Source of the DNA: Nonomuraea wenchangensis
Lineage (GTDB): Bacteria; Actinomycetota; Actinomycetes; Streptosporangiales; Streptosporangiaceae
DNA length: 64,000 nucleotides
Direction of reading: 5' to 3'
Assembly (NCBI RefSeq): GCF_900111685.1
Contig: NZ_FOHX01000015.1
Coordinates: 185,596 to 249,595 of the forward strand
The translations under genes were made by a program, and so were the position numbers. Of this stretch, positions 44,153 through 51,438 are shown piece after piece. Each line of letters starts with the position of its first letter. Position 1 is the first letter of the stretch. A model generated the notes under the pieces. It saw only the letters and a program-made list of their open reading frames with translations, did no database searches and was not told where the DNA came from.

Positions 44153-44213
44153 TCGTTCGGCTTCAACGGCTCCGACCGCCACCACTCCCATTCTCCACTT
44201 GCACCCCGCCTGA
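44153..44213 (+). repeat. Decayed copy 2 of the GH74 3' end
   Basis: Matches 43049-43111, with the first 22 bases identical and then frame-breaking changes. Together the copies bracket the ATPase relic and PIN gene. Between this copy and 44348 the gap holds only a hairpin at 44268-44304. Confidence 0.8.
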
Positions 44214-44267
44214 GGAGCGACCCCAGAAAGGCCCTGGAACTCTTTCGCCTCGGATAGATCTTACGGG

Positions 44268-44304
44268 GGGCGGCCTGAACCCCTGGGTGTCCGTCAGGCC
44301 GCCC
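44268..44304 (-). terminator. Hairpin downstream of the small minus-strand genes
   Basis: GGGCGGCCTGA (44268-44278) pairs perfectly with 44294-44304, 11 bp with a 15-nt loop, 45 bp after the stop of the gene at 44349. It has no T-run. Confidence 0.5.
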
Positions 44305-44348
44305 GAGGCCCCGCCGGCTGGGGTCGACATCCTGACCGGCGAGGCGGC

Positions 44349-44690
44349 TCATTGGGCCTGGCCGGCGAGCAGGCGGCGCCACCATTCGAGCGCTTCCCCG
44401 CGCCGCCACCGCTGGACCGTCCAGGACACGGGCGGCACGCCCCGGCGAGGAAGGGTGCGGCGGCGGATCTGGTAGACGCCGCCGCAGGCGACCAGCTCGT
44501 AGGCGGTCATGCGGCAGGAGCAGGTGTACGCGACGACCCGGCCGGGCGCGAGGCCCTGCCCGATCCACCGCAGCGCCGTACGCTCCGGGCGTGGCGCGGC
44601 CGGATGCGGCGAAATGCCTGGACAGTCCTCCTCCGCGAGGGCATCAGGTAGAGCGAGAACGACGGCGGACGCGGTCACCGGGCCATCCAT
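44349..44690 (-). CDS. Small protein of unknown function
   Basis: 113 residues. The centre has YTCSCRMTAYELVACGGVYQ, with two Cys spaced by one residue, and the end is WRRGEALEWWRRLLAGQAQ. I recall similar small genes in Streptosporangiales next to the gene upstream, but I know of no function. The start overlaps the 3' end of the upstream gene by 16 bp in another frame, so the two are probably cotranslated. Confidence 0.55.
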   Translation of the reverse strand: MDGPVTASAVVLALPDALAEEDCPGISPHPAAPRPERTALRWIGQGLAPGRVVAYTCSCRMTAYELVACGGVYQIRRRTLPRRGVPPVSWTVQRWRRGEALEWWRRLLAGQAQ

Positions 44691-44911
44691 AGGGATGGGC
44701 GAGTCCGCTCAGCAATGCTCTCCTGCTCCGCGATGGCCTGGCACAGCTTCACCAGGTCGTCGGCGTCGACCGTACGGTGCGCGCCCGCGTCCTCGACGGT
44801 CTGGGAGAACGGCCGCTCACGCGTCGCCCAGAACCGTCCGGCGTCACTGCGCATGATCCGCCATCCCGCGAACACCGGACGATCGGCGGCTGCATCCCTG
44901 TCGTGTGTCAT
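44675..44911 (-). CDS. Small protein of unknown function
   Basis: 78 residues. The pattern FAGWRIMRSDAGRFWATRER is followed by a helix-like acidic tail DADDLVKLCQAIAEQESIAE. It looks like a compact alpha/beta protein of a family common, as I recall, beside HTH regulators in actinomycetes. It is followed by the overlapping 113-residue gene and lies downstream, on the same strand, of the XRE/HAD pair, with an inverted repeat between. Confidence 0.55.
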   Translation of the reverse strand: MTHDRDAAADRPVFAGWRIMRSDAGRFWATRERPFSQTVEDAGAHRTVDADDLVKLCQAIAEQESIAERTRPSLWMAR

Positions 44912-45058
44912 GGGTCAGGACCACCATCCTGATCAGGGACCCGTCGGCGATGTAGGGCATCGGTGGCGGGTCCGCTTCAGCAGGCAGTGGTTTCGAGGCT
45001 CCTACCTGCGTCACCGGCTTGGACGACCCCAATCCTGATGCGCAGAGTAAACGTCAAA

Positions 45059-45075
45059 TGACACACCGTGTGTCA
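45059..45075. promoter_or_regulatory. Perfect 8-1-8 inverted repeat
   Basis: TGACACAC (45059-45066) and GTGTGTCA (45068-45075) flank one base. It lies 12 bp after the XRE gene stop and about 150 bp before the 78-residue gene on the same strand. It could be an operator used by the XRE protein on the downstream small genes, or a short terminator hairpin of the XRE transcript. Confidence 0.5.
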
Positions 45076-45086
45076 CGCGAGAGTTG

Positions 45087-46265
45087 TCAGGACAAGCCAA
45101 GCCATTCGGCGAAGCCGCACAGTTCATCACTGCTGGCGCGGTGGAGGCGCAGGAGCGTCTCGACGTCCTCGCGTACCCAGCGGTGCTCGCGCGTGTGTTG
45201 GGGCGCGATCCGGCGTGCGCTTCTCAACGCGTCGAAGGCGGCGTCTCTCATGCCGGCCCAAAGTCGGGCACGCGCCAATTCGATGAAGAAGCCACTCTGG
45301 CGTTCGGCGGGCATGCTGGACGGTGGCGCCCAGGTGTCCCCGATGTCGAGAGCAGGCCGCAGATGGCCGTCGCCGAGGCTGACGGCGAACGAGACCTCAT
45401 GAATGCGCACCGAGTCCGGCCCGAAGGCCGTCCCGTAATAAATGCCCTCGGGGACGATGCCGCCGAGCCGCTGAGCCTCGACCTGATGGCTCAAGGCGTC
45501 TTCCACCTGACCGGCGCGGGCCGCGACGACGGCAGCGCGCATGTGCAGCGACCCCAGTACGCCCGTGTACTGGAGACTCGTTTCCTCACGCGTGCGAAGG
45601 CGGTCGATTTCGCATTCGAGGGCCCGGAGTCCCGCCCCGTAGGTGTGCGTGGCGAAGAAGACTTCGGTCCGTACGTAAGCCGCTGACGCCGCGAGCAGCG
45701 GGTCATCCACGAGCATGGAGGTTCGGCGCATCAGGTCGATCAGCCGGGCCGACAGGTCCAGGTAGCCGTACTTGTAGGCGACTGCGTCGGCCGCGCGGTA
45801 CGAGGTGACCAACAGCGGTGCGAGAGCAGATGCCGTCCGAAGTCCTCGAACGAGCTCCCTGATCAGCTCTGGAAGCACGTAAGACAGCCGGACGTACTGG
45901 GATTCCAAGCGCCACCGGACCGCTTCGCGTACGGCGACTTGCAGCTCAGGCAGGGGGCGCACTGGACCCTCGTCGGGGAAGTCGCAGGTGGTGATCACCT
46001 GACGCAGGAGGGGGATCGTGCCGTGGACCCGACTGTCTGTGCGGTTGGTGCCATGCAGAAGCCGCGACGGATCGATACCAAGGGCCGCGGCGATGGCATC
46101 GAGAACTGTGTCGCCCGGGTTTCGGCTTCCCTGTTCCAGCTTGCGGATCATGCTGAGGGAGACGTTCGCTGCCCGTGCGAGATCGCTCTGAGTCATGCGG
46201 CGCGTGCTGCGGATCGCCGCGATGCGATCTCCCGCGCCTGCGCTATTTTTCCTCGCCGAGGGCAT
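45087..46265 (-). CDS. XRE-family regulator with C-terminal helical repeat domain
   Basis: 392 residues. The N-terminal HTH is RIAAIRSTRRMTQSDLARAA, then NVSLSMIRKLEQGSRNP (residues about 14-50). The remaining 300 residues are helical, with Ala/Leu/Arg-rich TPR-like repeats, as in actinobacterial signal-sensing XRE proteins. The start overlaps the HAD gene by 23 bp on the same strand, implying one transcript. The target is unknown; the inverted repeat at 45059 is one candidate. Confidence 0.85.
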   Translation of the reverse strand: MPSARKNSAGAGDRIAAIRSTRRMTQSDLARAANVSLSMIRKLEQGSRNPGDTVLDAIAAALGIDPSRLLHGTNRTDSRVHGTIPLLRQVITTCDFPDEGPVRPLPELQVAVREAVRWRLESQYVRLSYVLPELIRELVRGLRTASALAPLLVTSYRAADAVAYKYGYLDLSARLIDLMRRTSMLVDDPLLAASAAYVRTEVFFATHTYGAGLRALECEIDRLRTREETSLQYTGVLGSLHMRAAVVAARAGQVEDALSHQVEAQRLGGIVPEGIYYGTAFGPDSVRIHEVSFAVSLGDGHLRPALDIGDTWAPPSSMPAERQSGFFIELARARLWAGMRDAAFDALRSARRIAPQHTREHRWVREDVETLLRLHRASSDELCGFAEWLGLS

Positions 46266-46914
46266 CAGGGCTCCGTCCGGTCAGCTCCAGGAGAGCGGGA
46301 AGGTCTGTGAGCCCGTTGATTCGCAGGTCGGCAGGTACGGCCGGGTCGTCGCCCCAGAGAAGCCCCCACGGCCCCCGTCGGATGAGGCAGGTGACGAGGC
46401 CCGCCGCCTTCGCTGGAATGACATCGTTCACAGGATGATCGCCGACGTAGAGCGTTTCCCTGGGGGCCACGCCGGCGAGCTTGATGACGCGGTCGAAGAA
46501 GGCGGTATCCGGCTTGGCCACCCCCCATTCCGCCGAGGTGGCAATGGCGTCAGCGGGAAGGCGCAGGCCGCGCAGCAGTTCGCCGACCTTGGCTGTCTGG
46601 TTCCCGGCGATGCAGACGCGTAGGCTCATGTCCTGCAGGGCCTGAAGTCCATCCCGCACGTCGGGGTACAGGTCGGTGTCGTCCAGAAACTCACCCCGAC
46701 CGGCGTTCTCGCGATCCCTGTACGCCGCCTGGAGGTCGATGCCGGGGCGGATCATACGGAGCGCTTCGGCGTTGTCCAAGCCCAACGCCGTCACCGCGCC
46801 GACGAGCGCCGACATCGTGTGGCGGGATACCCCGAGCCAGTCAGCCCATGACCCCCAATACCGATCGTCGCTGACCAGCGTCTCGCCGATGTCGAACACC
46901 ACAGACCGGACCAC
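46243..46914 (-). CDS. HAD-superfamily hydrolase
   Basis: 223 residues of the HAD-IA type. Motif I is VFDIGETLV, with nucleophile Asp8 but Gly in place of the usual second Asp, which acts as general acid in phosphatases. Motif II is in CIAGNQT, the Lys in WGVAKPDTAFFDR, and motif IV YVGDHPVNDV. The missing acid suggests weak phosphatase activity or another role. GTG 46914. It is cotranscribed with the overlapping XRE regulator gene, a pairing also seen in other actinomycetes. Confidence 0.82.
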   Translation of the reverse strand: MVRSVVFDIGETLVSDDRYWGSWADWLGVSRHTMSALVGAVTALGLDNAEALRMIRPGIDLQAAYRDRENAGRGEFLDDTDLYPDVRDGLQALQDMSLRVCIAGNQTAKVGELLRGLRLPADAIATSAEWGVAKPDTAFFDRVIKLAGVAPRETLYVGDHPVNDVIPAKAAGLVTCLIRRGPWGLLWGDDPAVPADLRINGLTDLPALLELTGRSPDALGEEK

Positions 46915-46950
46915 GTCGACAGCGTAAGCCGCTTGACTGCCCTCATGCGG

Positions 46951-47064
46951 GTGTCTTCACGACTGAGCTTCAGAACGGCTCCCGACGGCGCCCGGCCGAT
47001 CTTCACTCCTGCGGAATTGAGTGCGTTCCTGTCGGGTGCCCGTCGGGGCGAGTTTGACGTGTGA
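46951..47064 (+). pseudogene. DUF397 C-terminal remnant
   Basis: A 37-codon open stretch from GTG 46951 ends PIFTPAELSAFLSGARRGEF-DV and stops. This is the conserved end of DUF397 proteins (FTPAEW..F..G...GEFD), small partners of XRE regulators in actinobacteria. The conserved N-terminal WRKSSxS part is absent, so this is a fragment. Confidence 0.6.
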
Positions 47065-47179
47065 CTGCTTCTGCCGATGAATCCTCGAACCTGACCCGCG
47101 CCGCCTCGTACGCGGCCCCCGCGCCCGGCCGGCTCATGATCTCGGCCCTCTTGCCGGCCCAGGACGTGTGTTCTCCCAT
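47003..47179 (-). pseudogene. XRE antitoxin-like N-terminal remnant
   Basis: 58 codons starting ATG 47179. The first half, TSWAGKRAEIMSRPGAGAAY followed by EAARVRFE, resembles the N-terminus of HigA-like XRE antitoxins. The sequence then loses the family pattern exactly where it runs into the DUF397 fragment on the other strand. It is probably a truncated gene. The rest of the gap 46915-47250 shows nothing else. Confidence 0.5.
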
Positions 47180-47250
47180 GACATCCGCCCTTCGTCCGTC
47201 ACAGCAATAGCACGAGCGTAACGCGGGGAGCCCCGGGTAGCGGCCCGGGC

Positions 47251-47742
47251 ATGCATACGCTCGTGAGAGGTCTGATCGCGGGAGCGGCCGGGACCAGCGC
47301 GCTCAACGCCGTCACCTACCTCGACATGGCGATCCGCGCCCGCCCCGCCAGCAGCACCCCCCAGCAGGCCGTGGACAAGATGGCGGACCTGGTCGATGTG
47401 GACCTCGGGGAGGGGGAGCAGGCGGACAGCCGCAGGGAGGCGCTGGGCTCGCTGCTCGGCTACGGCACCGGCGCCGGGGCGGCGCTCTGTTTCGGGCTCG
47501 CGGCCGAGCGGTGGCGGCCGTCGTGGCCGGTCGGGGTGCTGGCGCTCACCGCACTGGCCATGGTGGGCTCCAACGCCCCGCTGACGCTGCTCGGCACCAC
47601 CGACCCGCGCTCGTGGTCGGCCACCGACTGGATCTCGGACGTCGTGCCGCACCTGGCGTACGGCGTCACCGCCTACGCCGCCCACCGCCTGCTGAGCACG
47701 AGCGTCACCCCTTCACGGCGCCGACGATCACGCCCTTGGTGA
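47251..47742 (+). CDS. Hypothetical membrane protein
   Basis: 163 residues. A hydrophobic N-terminus (GLIAGAAGTSALNAVTYLDM) is followed by an acidic loop and three further hydrophobic segments (about 70-85, 92-115 and 128-146), ending in Arg-rich residues. ATG 47251 is within a short GC hairpin. I do not recognise the family. Its 3' end overlaps the convergent permease gene by 38 bp. Confidence 0.6.
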   Translation: MHTLVRGLIAGAAGTSALNAVTYLDMAIRARPASSTPQQAVDKMADLVDVDLGEGEQADSRREALGSLLGYGTGAGAALCFGLAAERWRPSWPVGVLALTALAMVGSNAPLTLLGTTDPRSWSATDWISDVVPHLAYGVTAYAAHRLLSTSVTPSRRRRSRPW

Positions 47743-48628
47743 AGTGCCGCTGGACGAAGGGGTAGATGATCAGGGCGGGCAGCACCGCGATCACCACGAT
47801 CGCCATCTTGATGGCCAGCGTCGGCGGGGCGTCCCCGGTGACCCCGGCCGTCGCCGCCGGCAGCGGGTTGGAGTCGACGACGTACTGGCGCAGGATCAGC
47901 GCGAGCGGCCACCTGCGGGTGTCGTCGATGTAGAGCATGGCGTTGAACCACGCGTTCCAGTAGCCGACGGCGTAGAACATCGAGACGACGGCCGTCACCG
48001 CCTTCGACATGGGCAGCACGATCCGCCACAGGATGCGCCACTCGCCGGCCCCGTCGATGCGGGCGCTGTCCAGCACCTCGCCGGGGATGTTCATGAAGAA
48101 CGAGCGCAGCACCACCACGTTGAACGCCGAGACGGCCGTCGGCAGGATCAGCGACCAGTAGCTGTCCTTCAGCCCGAGCCCGCTCACCATCAAATAGACA
48201 GGGATGATCCCGGGGAAGAAGACGAACATCAGCAGGATGCTGAACAGCAGCGGCCGGTGCAGGAAGGAGCCGGGGCGCGACAGCGAGTACGCCCCCAGCA
48301 CGCTCACCCCGGTGCTGATCAGCGTCCCCGCGAGGGTCACCCCCGTGCTCACCAGCACGGCCCGGCTGACCACGGTGTCGGAGAAGATCTGCCGGTACGC
48401 CTCCAGGGTGATGCCGTCCGGCACCAGCACCAGCCCGCCGGCCCGGTTCACGGTGGCGGCGGGGCTGAGGCTGGTCAGGACGATCGTGTAGAGCGGGCCG
48501 AGCACGGCGAGCACGATCAGCGTGACGATCGTGCCCTTGCCGAGCTGCCCGGCGGGGGAGGGCCGCTCCTCCCAGGGAGCCAGCCGGGCCGGCCGCCGCC
48601 GCCCCGGCCGGGAGGTCAGAGTGGTCAT
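47705..48628 (-). CDS. Carbohydrate ABC permease, LplC type
   Basis: 307 residues, six helices after a basic N-terminus. The EAA loop is VLDSARIDGAGEWRILWRIV. LplC-type permeases carry oligosaccharides or polyuronides. It is third in a three-gene operon with an ATGA overlap to the permease upstream. No ATPase gene is present, as in the other importer of this window. Confidence 0.9.
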   Translation of the reverse strand: MTTLTSRPGRRRPARLAPWEERPSPAGQLGKGTIVTLIVLAVLGPLYTIVLTSLSPAATVNRAGGLVLVPDGITLEAYRQIFSDTVVSRAVLVSTGVTLAGTLISTGVSVLGAYSLSRPGSFLHRPLLFSILLMFVFFPGIIPVYLMVSGLGLKDSYWSLILPTAVSAFNVVVLRSFFMNIPGEVLDSARIDGAGEWRILWRIVLPMSKAVTAVVSMFYAVGYWNAWFNAMLYIDDTRRWPLALILRQYVVDSNPLPAATAGVTGDAPPTLAIKMAIVVIAVLPALIIYPFVQRHFTKGVIVGAVKG

Positions 48629-49599
48629 GATCGCGAGTACACCCCTCGTTCGCCGAGCGCGTGCGCCATCCGGTTCGCCGCGAGGATCAGCAGCAGCCCG
48701 ACCAGCCCCTTGAACAGGCCGGCCGCCGCCCCGTACCCCAGGTCACCGGTACGCAGCCCCGACCAGTACACGAACGTGTCGAACACCTCCGACGCCCCGC
48801 TGCCGACCGCGCTGCGTTGCAGCATGAACTGCTCGAAGCCGACGTTGAGCGCGTCACCGAGCCGCAGGATGAGCAGCAGCACGATCACCGGGCGCAGGCC
48901 GGGCAGCGTGATGTGCCAGAGGCGCCGCCAGCGGCGGGCGCCGTCCACGGCGGCGGCCTCGTACAGGTTGGGGTCGATGGTGCTGAGCGCGGCCAGGAAG
49001 ATGATCGCTCCCCAGCCGGCGTCCTTCCAGATGGTCTGGGTGGTGATGAGCAGGATGAACGTGTCGGAGTTCGTCATCCAGTCCACGCCTTCGTGGCCGC
49101 GTTCGCGCAGGAGCTGGGCGAGCAGCCCGGCCCCGCCGAACATCTGCTGGAAGATGGCGACGACCAGCACCCAGGAGAAGAAGTACGGCATGTAGACCAC
49201 GCCCTGCACGAACGCCCGCAGCCGGGCCGAGACGATGCTGTGCAGCAGCAGCGCCAGCATGATCGGCACGGGGAAGTAGAAGACGAGCTGGAAGGCGGTG
49301 ATCGACAGCGTGTTGAGCATCGCGCGCAGGAACTGGGGGTCCTGGAAGAGCAGCGCGAAGTTGGTGAAGCCGATGACGGGGCTGCCCAGGACGCCGCCGG
49401 TGTAGGGGTTGTAGTCCTGGAAAGCGATGATGTTGCCGAGCGCCGGCACCCACCAGAAGGCGAGCACCAGCAGCAGCATCGGCAGGTTCATGAGCAGCAG
49501 CGACCGGTCGCGTCGCAGCTTGGCCCGCCAGGTGAGCTTGTGCTCGTCCCGCTGCGGGGGGCTTTCCACGTTGATCGGCCGTGCGGTCATCACGCCCAC
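48625..49599 (-). CDS. Carbohydrate ABC permease, LplB type
   Basis: 324 residues, six helices, with WWVPALGNIIAFQDYNPYTG near the first helix (typical of LplB) and EAA loop LYEAAAVDGARRWRRLWHIT. GTG 49599 has GAGGGG six bases upstream; ATG 49590 is the alternative. It pairs with the LplC permease. Confidence 0.9.
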   Translation of the reverse strand: MGVMTARPINVESPPQRDEHKLTWRAKLRRDRSLLLMNLPMLLLVLAFWWVPALGNIIAFQDYNPYTGGVLGSPVIGFTNFALLFQDPQFLRAMLNTLSITAFQLVFYFPVPIMLALLLHSIVSARLRAFVQGVVYMPYFFSWVLVVAIFQQMFGGAGLLAQLLRERGHEGVDWMTNSDTFILLITTQTIWKDAGWGAIIFLAALSTIDPNLYEAAAVDGARRWRRLWHITLPGLRPVIVLLLILRLGDALNVGFEQFMLQRSAVGSGASEVFDTFVYWSGLRTGDLGYGAAAGLFKGLVGLLLILAANRMAHALGERGVYSRS

Positions 49600-49609
49600 G
49601 CCGGGCCCC

Positions 49610-51253
49610 TCACAGCCGCCCGTTCTCGCGCGCGACCTTCATGTAGAACTCGCGCGCCTCGTTGCCGCCCTGGTCCTGCCACTCCTTGAGGATCTTCGGC
49701 CACTCGGAGATCGGGCGCTTGCCGCGGAAGATCTCCTGCATCTTGTCCTCGGTGGGGGTGACGAGACCCGCCATCTTGGACGGCGTCTCGACCCTGAGAC
49801 CCACGAAGGGGTCGGCCTCCAGCAGCGTGGCGGCCTGCGTCTCCCAGTCGTGGAGCGCCTGGACCAGGCCCTCGTACTGGCTCTTCTCGTTGGCGCTGGG
49901 CCGGCCGGACAGGAACATGTAGGTGGGCGCGACCTCCTTGCGGCCGAGCGCGGTCTGCTTGATCTTGCCGTTCTCGACCGTGTAGTGCTTGCCCTCGACG
50001 CCGTTGAAGACCAGCTCGTACTCCTGGGTGCCGAAGGGCGCGGAGGTCCAGTTGGCGAGCGAGATGAGCTCGCGGGTCCGCGCGTCGCCGAGGCCCTTCT
50101 TGATGAAGGCGAACATGCTGGCGGGCTCGTTGCGCCACACGATGGTCCGGCCGCCGGCCTGGGCCGGGTAGGGGGCGACGATCTGCTGGTCGAACTTGGG
50201 GTTGTCGGCCTGGAAGCGGCCCAGGTTCTCGTGCCAGGAGCCGAGGCCGTCGCGGTAGATCACCATCTGGCCGCTGCCGAAGATGCCCTTGTTGTCGGCG
50301 TCCTTGTTGGCCACGATGTCGGGGTGCACGTGACCGGCCGCGAAGAGCTTGACCATGAACTCGATGGCGGCGGCCCATTCGGGGGTCTCGTACTTGTACT
50401 CCAGAGTGCCGTCGGCCTTCTTGCGCCACTCGCGGGGCGCGCCGAAGGCCCGCTGCATCTCCTGCTCCATGCCGCCGCCGAAGGCCCAGCGCTTCTTCTT
50501 CGGGTCGGTGATGGCCTTGCCGAGGGCGAGCAGGTCGTCGCCGCTCTTCGGCTGCTCCAGGCCCAGCTCCTTCAGGATGTCCTGGCGGACGAAGGTGGCG
50601 AACGGGAACGGATCGTTCTGCCAGGGGATGCCCTGGAGCACGCCGCCGAAGACGCTGTACTGCCAGGCGGCGGTGTCGTAGTTGGCGAGGAGCGGGAACT
50701 CCTTGGCCTTGTCCCCGGCGAGGTAGGGCGACAGGTCGGCGAAGAGCTTGTTGGCGGCCTCGGTGAAGTGCGCGATCTTGATGAGCTCCCACTGCGGCAC
50801 GCACACCATCTCGGGCACGTCGCCGCTGGCCAGCAGCGTGCTGAGCTTCTGACCGTAGGTGTTGCCGTCGGAGATGTTGAAGCGTACGGGGCCGCCGAGG
50901 CGCTCGTTGACGATGTCGTAGTAGGAGTTGTCGCCGAGGCCGGGCGGCACGGTGCCCCACAGCGGCGTCATCGCGGTCACCTCCTTGCCGCTGGTGAGCG
51001 GCTTGGTGGTGACGGCCTGCACCATGGTGGCGGGGCGGCTCAGGAAGCCGGGCGCGACGAACTCGCTGCCGGGCAGGTCGGGCTTGAGCCCGGGGATCTC
51101 GAAGGGGACCCGCGTCGGCACCAGGCTCTTCAGCTTGTCGGCCGCGACGGCGGTGCCCTTGGACGCCGACTGCTTCTCGGCGCAGCCGGCGACCAGGATG
51201 CTCGCGCCGACGAGGCCGAGGAAACCGCGGCGGGTCGTGGGGGTTGATGGCAT
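49610..51253 (-). CDS. Carbohydrate ABC substrate-binding lipoprotein, LplA type
   Basis: 547 residues. The N-terminus combines a twin-arginine motif (TTRRGFLGLVG) with a lipobox (LVAGCAEK), so it is probably folded before export and then lipidated. The large size and motifs NSYYDIVNERLGG and GDVPEMVCVPQWELIK match LplA-type binding proteins. It leads the importer operon and shares a 185-bp divergent region with the ROK repressor gene and its operator. The ligand is probably a hemicellulose oligosaccharide. Confidence 0.9.
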   Translation of the reverse strand: MPSTPTTRRGFLGLVGASILVAGCAEKQSASKGTAVAADKLKSLVPTRVPFEIPGLKPDLPGSEFVAPGFLSRPATMVQAVTTKPLTSGKEVTAMTPLWGTVPPGLGDNSYYDIVNERLGGPVRFNISDGNTYGQKLSTLLASGDVPEMVCVPQWELIKIAHFTEAANKLFADLSPYLAGDKAKEFPLLANYDTAAWQYSVFGGVLQGIPWQNDPFPFATFVRQDILKELGLEQPKSGDDLLALGKAITDPKKKRWAFGGGMEQEMQRAFGAPREWRKKADGTLEYKYETPEWAAAIEFMVKLFAAGHVHPDIVANKDADNKGIFGSGQMVIYRDGLGSWHENLGRFQADNPKFDQQIVAPYPAQAGGRTIVWRNEPASMFAFIKKGLGDARTRELISLANWTSAPFGTQEYELVFNGVEGKHYTVENGKIKQTALGRKEVAPTYMFLSGRPSANEKSQYEGLVQALHDWETQAATLLEADPFVGLRVETPSKMAGLVTPTEDKMQEIFRGKRPISEWPKILKEWQDQGGNEAREFYMKVARENGRL

Positions 51254-51303
51254 GGCTCGTCCCTTCGACGGACGGGAGGGGCCCGAGGAAAATCAGCCTC
51301 GAA

Positions 51304-51330
51304 GTTAGTTGGTATTCCGACCAAACAAAT
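51304..51330. promoter_or_regulatory. ROK/XylR-type operator between importer and ROK gene
   Basis: GTTAGTTGGTAT (51304-51315) and ACCAAACAAA (51320-51329) with four variable bases between. TTGGT and ACCAA are symmetric at 51309-51313 and 51320-51324, the same spacing as at 30705-30731. It lies 51 bp before the LplA start and overlaps the presumed -35 region of the ROK gene, so one dimer could repress both directions. Confidence 0.8.
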
Positions 51331-51394
51331 TAGTAGACTGTGAGCGCGGCCACAAGGGACCGGAGCGGTCACAGGTTGGTGAAGGAGGCCCACG

Positions 51395-51436
51395 ATGCGG
51401 CATGCTTGGGTCATCTCATGGCGGGAACGGGGCTGA
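51395..51436 (+). CDS. Possible 13-residue leader peptide before the ROK gene
   Basis: The best ribosome-binding site in the region (GAAGGAGG, six bases before ATG 51395) serves a 13-codon frame, MRHAWVISWRERG, that stops at 51434-51436, two bases before TTG 51439 of the repressor frame. It may couple translation of the repressor, or mark a recent frameshift at the true start. Confidence 0.35.
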   Translation: MRHAWVISWRERG

Positions 51437-51438
51437 TA

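Noticed and set aside
44844..45032. 62-codon minus-strand frame upstream of the small genes
   Set aside because: No ribosome site, no recognisable pattern, and it overlaps the 78-codon gene; not supported.
43112..47250. Insertion sequence or integrative element with transposase/integrase
   Set aside because: No transposase, integrase or tRNA target was found; only the duplicated GH74 tail and gene relics mark the segment.
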